Below, in pieces: positions 5,381 through 7,900 of a stretch of 7,900 bases of DNA. Both the position numbers and the translations under genes were made by a program. Every line of letters begins with the position of its first letter. Position 1 is the stretch's first letter. The stretch comes from a bacterium (lineage in GTDB: Bacteria; Bacillota_I; Bacilli_A; RF39; UBA660). The stretch is from contig JAQXIG010000130.1 of NCBI GenBank assembly GCA_029007685.1, positions 1-7,900 on the forward strand, in the 5' to 3' direction. The notes beneath the pieces were generated by a model that worked only from the letters and a program-made list of their open reading frames with translations, ran no database searches and was not told the DNA's origin.

Positions 5381-7069
5381 TTACGATGATAGATTTTCAT
5401 ATGTTTTTACTTTTTGATCATTTTTGGTATGTTGATAAGCCAGTTCTTGGGAGATTCTATTGATGTTATTTTGTCTATCAAGCATTTCATTTTCGATACT
5501 ATCTAATTTGGATAAGAATTCTTTGTATTCAGGAATGTCATATTGATATTCTTGAAATTCTTTTTGATAAGTCTCTCTTAAATTTTGAATCTGTGTTAAG
5601 CTAGTGTTAATTAATTGGGCGATATCATCTGTATCGTTAAGGGCGTGACTAATTAAATTTCGGTAGTCGATGATGTCAGTTTTGATATGTTTTTCAATTA
5701 CTTGTTTTGGTTTACATAAATCGTTAATTAAACTAATCGCAGTTATCACTTCTAATGCAGCGACTCCGTTGGCTTGTAGCATGGGATTTCTTTTTAAAAG
5801 AGCCATTAATAAAAGTGTTTTGCCAATAATTCCTAAACTACTTTTCATTTTTGTTTCTACAATTTCTGTTACTTTTACGGTACTATTTATTTTTTCTTGA
5901 ATATCACGTAGATATTTTTCACTTTCTGTCATTATTTCGTCCAATGATTTGGTGATGCACTCGATATCAATATATTCTTTTTTCCAAGTTTCAAAGTTTT
6001 CATCACGAACTTGGTATTTTTTCTTTGTTTCTTCTAATTGTTCGGTGAAATAGTCTTTTTCTTTTTCAAATTCGATAATTTTATCTATGATAGAGGTGTA
6101 TAAGTTTTCTTTTTCTAAATTACTGACATAATTTAATACTTCTTTATTTTGATTTACACTGTTTTTATATTCTTCAATTAGATTGGTTAAATATGGATCA
6201 TGGAGTTTGTAGATATCTTTAAAGGTAGAAGAATTGGTTAGTAATTCTAATTCTCTTTTGATTATTTCTAATTTTCTGATTAAATCGTCAATTCCCTTTG
6301 TTATGTTTTCGATGTCTTCTGTTTCTACTGTTTTTTCAAATTGCTGATTTAAAATTTCAAATTCGATAATTAGTTTGTTTAGGTCGTATTGATAATTTTT
6401 AAGCATAATTTCTAATTCGGTTGTTAGCGCTAGTTCTAGGAAGTTTTCTTTGGCGGGTGGTGAATAAGATAATGATTGGTTTTTTGGTAGTTGTGTTATG
6501 TTTATTTCTTGATTGGTGGCAAGACCTGATTTTTTGGAGAGAGGTTTGTTGTGCGGAGCTGAATCCATTGTTGTGTCAATGATATTTTTTTTAATGGAAA
6601 TAGAACTAGGAATGGTGCGATCTAAGTTTTTTGGTATTGAATTTGATTGTGATTTGGTGGGTGGTGTCGATCGTGCTTCTTTTTCTTTTGGAATATTAGT
6701 AATAGAAAGATCTTGATTGAAAGTTGGTTTTGCTTTTGTAGTTGGATTTGACAATTTTTCTAATGGTATGCTCACTTTTGGTTTGTATTTTTTAGGAGTG
6801 ATTAATTCTGATTTTTTAGATGATGTGGGGGAGTGATTCTTCTGTTCTGCTTCTAATGGTATACCCACTTTTGGTTTGTATTTTTTAGAAATGATTGGTT
6901 CTGATTTTTTTTGAGAAAGTTGGGGTTGTCTTTTTTTCTTTTCGTCTATTTCTTTTTGTAGAAGTTGTTGCTTCTCGATTGCTAGTTTCTTTTTCTTTCT
7001 TTTGCTAATTAATTGAAATAGTCTTCTATTTTTATGATTATCTTTACTTCCTTTTGTTTGATTTAACAT
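5381..7069 (-). CDS. Large coiled-coil protein with repeat-bearing basic N-terminus, function unknown
   Basis: I do not recognise this 562-residue protein. It has no signal peptide. Residues 1-50 are very basic (NRRLF, KRKKKK). Residues 50-210 are Lys/Ser/Pro-rich, probably disordered, and carry two repeat pairs. KKSEPIISKKYKPKVGIPLE at 54-73 recurs as KKSELITPKKYKPKVSIPLE at 85-104. NQDLSITNIPK...PPTK at 118-139 recurs loosely as NQEINITQLPK...PPAK at 186-207. Residues 211-405 are Glu/Lys/Leu-rich and look like long coiled coils. Residues 411-450 form a hydrophobic patch (IIGKTLLLMALL, AALEVITAISLI) that could be membrane-associated or a helical-bundle core. A second coiled-coil region covers about 455-550. 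The ATG at 7069 has AGAGGG at 7080-7075. It is first in the probable operon with the two-component system. A structural, scaffold or envelope-linked role is conceivable but unproven. Confidence 0.85.
   Translation of the reverse strand: MLNQTKGSKDNHKNRRLFQLISKRKKKKLAIEKQQLLQKEIDEKKKRQPQLSQKKSEPIISKKYKPKVGIPLEAEQKNHSPTSSKKSELITPKKYKPKVSIPLEKLSNPTTKAKPTFNQDLSITNIPKEKEARSTPPTKSQSNSIPKNLDRTIPSSISIKKNIIDTTMDSAPHNKPLSKKSGLATNQEINITQLPKNQSLSYSPPAKENFLELALTTELEIMLKNYQYDLNKLIIEFEILNQQFEKTVETEDIENITKGIDDLIRKLEIIKRELELLTNSSTFKDIYKLHDPYLTNLIEEYKNSVNQNKEVLNYVSNLEKENLYTSIIDKIIEFEKEKDYFTEQLEETKKKYQVRDENFETWKKEYIDIECITKSLDEIMTESEKYLRDIQEKINSTVKVTEIVETKMKSSLGIIGKTLLLMALLKRNPMLQANGVAALEVITAISLINDLCKPKQVIEKHIKTDIIDYRNLISHALNDTDDIAQLINTSLTQIQNLRETYQKEFQEYQYDIPEYKEFLSKLDSIENEMLDRQNNINRISQELAYQHTKNDQKVKTYENLSS
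6449..6514 (-). repeat. Degenerate protein repeat B, copy 2
   Basis: It encodes residues 186-207 of the 562-residue protein and matches copy 1 (residues 118-139) at about 9 of 22 positions by eye, sharing NQ, IT, PK and PPxK. The offset is 68 residues. It is diverged and could be partly chance in low-complexity sequence. Confidence 0.45.
6653..6718 (-). repeat. Degenerate protein repeat B, copy 1
   Basis: It encodes residues 118-139 of the 562-residue protein (NQDLSITNIPK, then PPTK). Its partner is at 6449-6514. Confidence 0.45.
6758..6817 (-). repeat. Direct repeat A, copy 2, inside the coiled-coil gene
   Basis: A 60-bp in-frame copy encoding residues 85-104. It matches the copy at 6851-6910 at about 54 of 60 bases by eye, offset 93 bp (31 codons). 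High DNA identity suggests recent duplication or ongoing homogenisation within the gene. Confidence 0.9.
6851..6910 (-). repeat. Direct repeat A, copy 1, inside the coiled-coil gene
   Basis: A 60-bp in-frame copy encoding residues 54-73 with the core KKYKPKV-IPLE. Its partner is at 6758-6817. The core is basic and proline-containing, like a short linear interaction motif. Confidence 0.9.
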
Positions 7070-7093
7070 ATTATCCCTCTTTTTCTATGGTTT

Positions 7094-7122
7094 ATTATAC
7101 TTAAAAATTGTGATTTCGTAAA
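7094..7122 (-). promoter_or_regulatory. Sigma-A-type promoter of the coiled-coil / two-component operon
   Basis: On the minus strand TTTACG (7122-7117) and a perfect TATAAT (7099-7094) are 17 nt apart. The expected start near 7087 leaves a leader of about 18 nt with AGAGGG before the ATG at 7069. The -35 matches the consensus at four of six positions and the -10 at all six. Confidence 0.75.
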
Positions 7123-7143
7123 TGGATCATATTAACTTTTTTG

Positions 7144-7172
7144 TTGACCATTTTGATCAAATATGTTACAAT
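7144..7172 (+). promoter_or_regulatory. Sigma-A-type promoter of the 207-residue gene
   Basis: TTGACC (7144-7149) and TACAAT (7167-7172) are 17 nt apart, a near-consensus pair. Transcription should start near 7179, followed by AAAGGGGGG (7184-7192) and the ATG at 7198. Its -35 lies 21 bp from the -35 of the minus-strand promoter, so the two are back to back. Confidence 0.85.
7152..7161. promoter_or_regulatory. Palindrome TTTGATCAAA in the promoter spacer
   Basis: A perfect 10-bp palindrome lies between the -35 and -10 boxes of the plus-strand promoter, where a bound repressor would block RNA polymerase. A related GATCA occurs at 7125-7129. Ten-bp AT-rich palindromes arise by chance fairly often, so the operator role is only a suggestion. 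Confidence 0.3.
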
Positions 7173-7197
7173 ACAGCATATTTAAAGGGGGGATTTT

Positions 7198-7821
7198 ATG
7201 TATATTCGAGTAGGAAGTTTGTTCCCGAGCGATACTAGTAAAATTACATTTGAAAGACGATTAAAACAATATCTTCCTGAAGAAATGATTTCTTGTAGTC
7301 GTGATTATTGTTTGAAGGTCTTGGCTTGTCCTAATTTTATGGATATTAAGAAAGTCTTTTGCAAGGTTGGTCTTTCTTTTTATCTTGCGTATGCAGAGTG
7401 GTTTTCCAATCAATTAAAAAATTCTAGTATTGATTATGATCGAATTGTTTATAATGCTTATCAATTTTATTCTAAAGTTCATACCATTCCTGCTCGTGTA
7501 CTTCATCCTTATTTACCTAATTTAGCTCAGCTTCAAGGATTACATCAGACGAGAGATATTCAGGATGCTAATTATGTAGTTAGTTTTCTTCGTTTTGAAT
7601 TGTCACAATCAGAAAATTTCTTTTTACATCTTGCTTATCAATATTTTGACGAATTTGTAGATGAGGTTAAAGATTGTGTATATTTGAAAGAAATTATTGA
7701 TCAGGAAAGTAAAAAATTAAAACTATATTTAGACCATTACTTTGAACTTTATTTACGTAAGTATTATCAAAAAGAAAACCTTTTAGTGGAGAGAGAGATT
7801 AAGGGATGTCGTAAGAAATAA
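7198..7821 (+). CDS. Unrecognised 207-residue protein
   Basis: I do not recognise this protein. The gene is well supported by a near-consensus promoter, the AAAGGGGGG ribosome binding site 5 nt before the ATG, and a continuous frame. The protein looks soluble and mostly helical, rich in Tyr, Phe, Leu and Lys, with no signal peptide. The only hydrophobic stretch, about 57-68 (VGLSFYLAYAEW), is too short and mixed for a clear membrane span. Cys residues cluster at 33, 38, 44 and 55, with two more at 160 and 204. The spacing does not fit a standard zinc finger. A proline-rich section, IPARVLHPYLPNL, lies at 97-109. The C-terminus is basic. It is divergent from the coiled-coil / two-component operon and shares its control region, so it may be co-regulated with it. 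No function can be proposed from the sequence. Confidence 0.85.
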   Translation: MYIRVGSLFPSDTSKITFERRLKQYLPEEMISCSRDYCLKVLACPNFMDIKKVFCKVGLSFYLAYAEWFSNQLKNSSIDYDRIVYNAYQFYSKVHTIPARVLHPYLPNLAQLQGLHQTRDIQDANYVVSFLRFELSQSENFFLHLAYQYFDEFVDEVKDCVYLKEIIDQESKKLKLYLDHYFELYLRKYYQKENLLVEREIKGCRKK

Positions 7822-7900
7822 ACGAACAAAAATAGGTTCTCCGGAAAATATCTCACTGTAAATAGATGACATTAGAAAGGCTAACTATTAAAAGTCAATA

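Noticed and set aside
5815..5842. Possible Walker A motif (IIGKT) in the coiled-coil protein, residues 410-418
   Set aside because: The pattern GxxxxGK(T/S) needs a Gly at residue 411, which is Ser here. No Walker B or other ATPase motif follows, and the stretch reads as a plain hydrophobic segment.
5670..5900. Plus-strand frame of 76 codons opposite the coiled-coil gene
   Set aside because: It is the antisense shadow of the hydrophobic segment, with no ribosome binding site or promoter. The same holds for the frames opposite tgt, opposite the 222-residue gene and opposite the N-terminal repeats.
7822..7900. TTGACT on the minus strand near 7898-7893 as a promoter, and TCCGGA as a hairpin or element end
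   Set aside because: No fitting -10 lies at the right distance, it would read against the 207-residue gene, and the TCCGGA core has no loop or matching inverted repeat. Nothing in this stretch can be supported.

Overview
The window reads as chromosomal DNA of a low-GC Gram-positive bacterium (Bacillota, probably Bacilli or a close relative). It is strongly AT-rich, has Bacillus-type ribosome binding sites (AGGAGG, AAGGAGG, AGGTG) and sigma-A-like promoters, and ends genes with TAA, TAG or TGA. TGA serves as a stop (tgt) and Trp is TGG, so the mycoplasma code is not in use. No transposase, integrase, phage gene, CRISPR array, tRNA or rRNA is visible.

Left part (1-3181): the tail of an unidentified gene is followed 16 nt later by tgt, the queuosine tRNA-guanine transglycosylase. 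Next come an unrecognised gene with a predicted membrane segment, a small four-helix membrane protein of the TIGR04086/YrzE type on the minus strand, and a DUF421 (YrbG/YetF-like) membrane protein on the plus strand. From memory, tgt, yrzE and yrbG lie close together in Bacillus subtilis too, so this looks like a conserved neighbourhood that has been rearranged. The yrzE-like gene is inverted, and the unrecognised gene lies next to tgt, where yajC commonly sits.

Middle and right part (3181-7122, all minus strand): a probable three-gene operon starts at a good promoter near 7094-7122. It encodes a 562-residue repeat-bearing, coiled-coil-rich protein of unknown function, an OmpR-family response regulator and a membrane sensor histidine kinase whose start lies inside the regulator gene. 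It ends at a hairpin terminator at 3181-3203. Tandem TGTGA/TGTGT half-sites spaced 11 nt lie just upstream of the regulator and again just after the kinase. They are candidate binding sites for the regulator itself.

Right end (7123-7900): a second, divergent promoter at 7144-7172, with a 10-bp palindrome in its spacer, drives an unrecognised 207-residue protein. The last 79 bases show nothing I can support. The most interesting unit is the coiled-coil protein with its two-component system, flanked by phased repeats and read divergently from an orphan gene. The evidence for a new system is contextual only.
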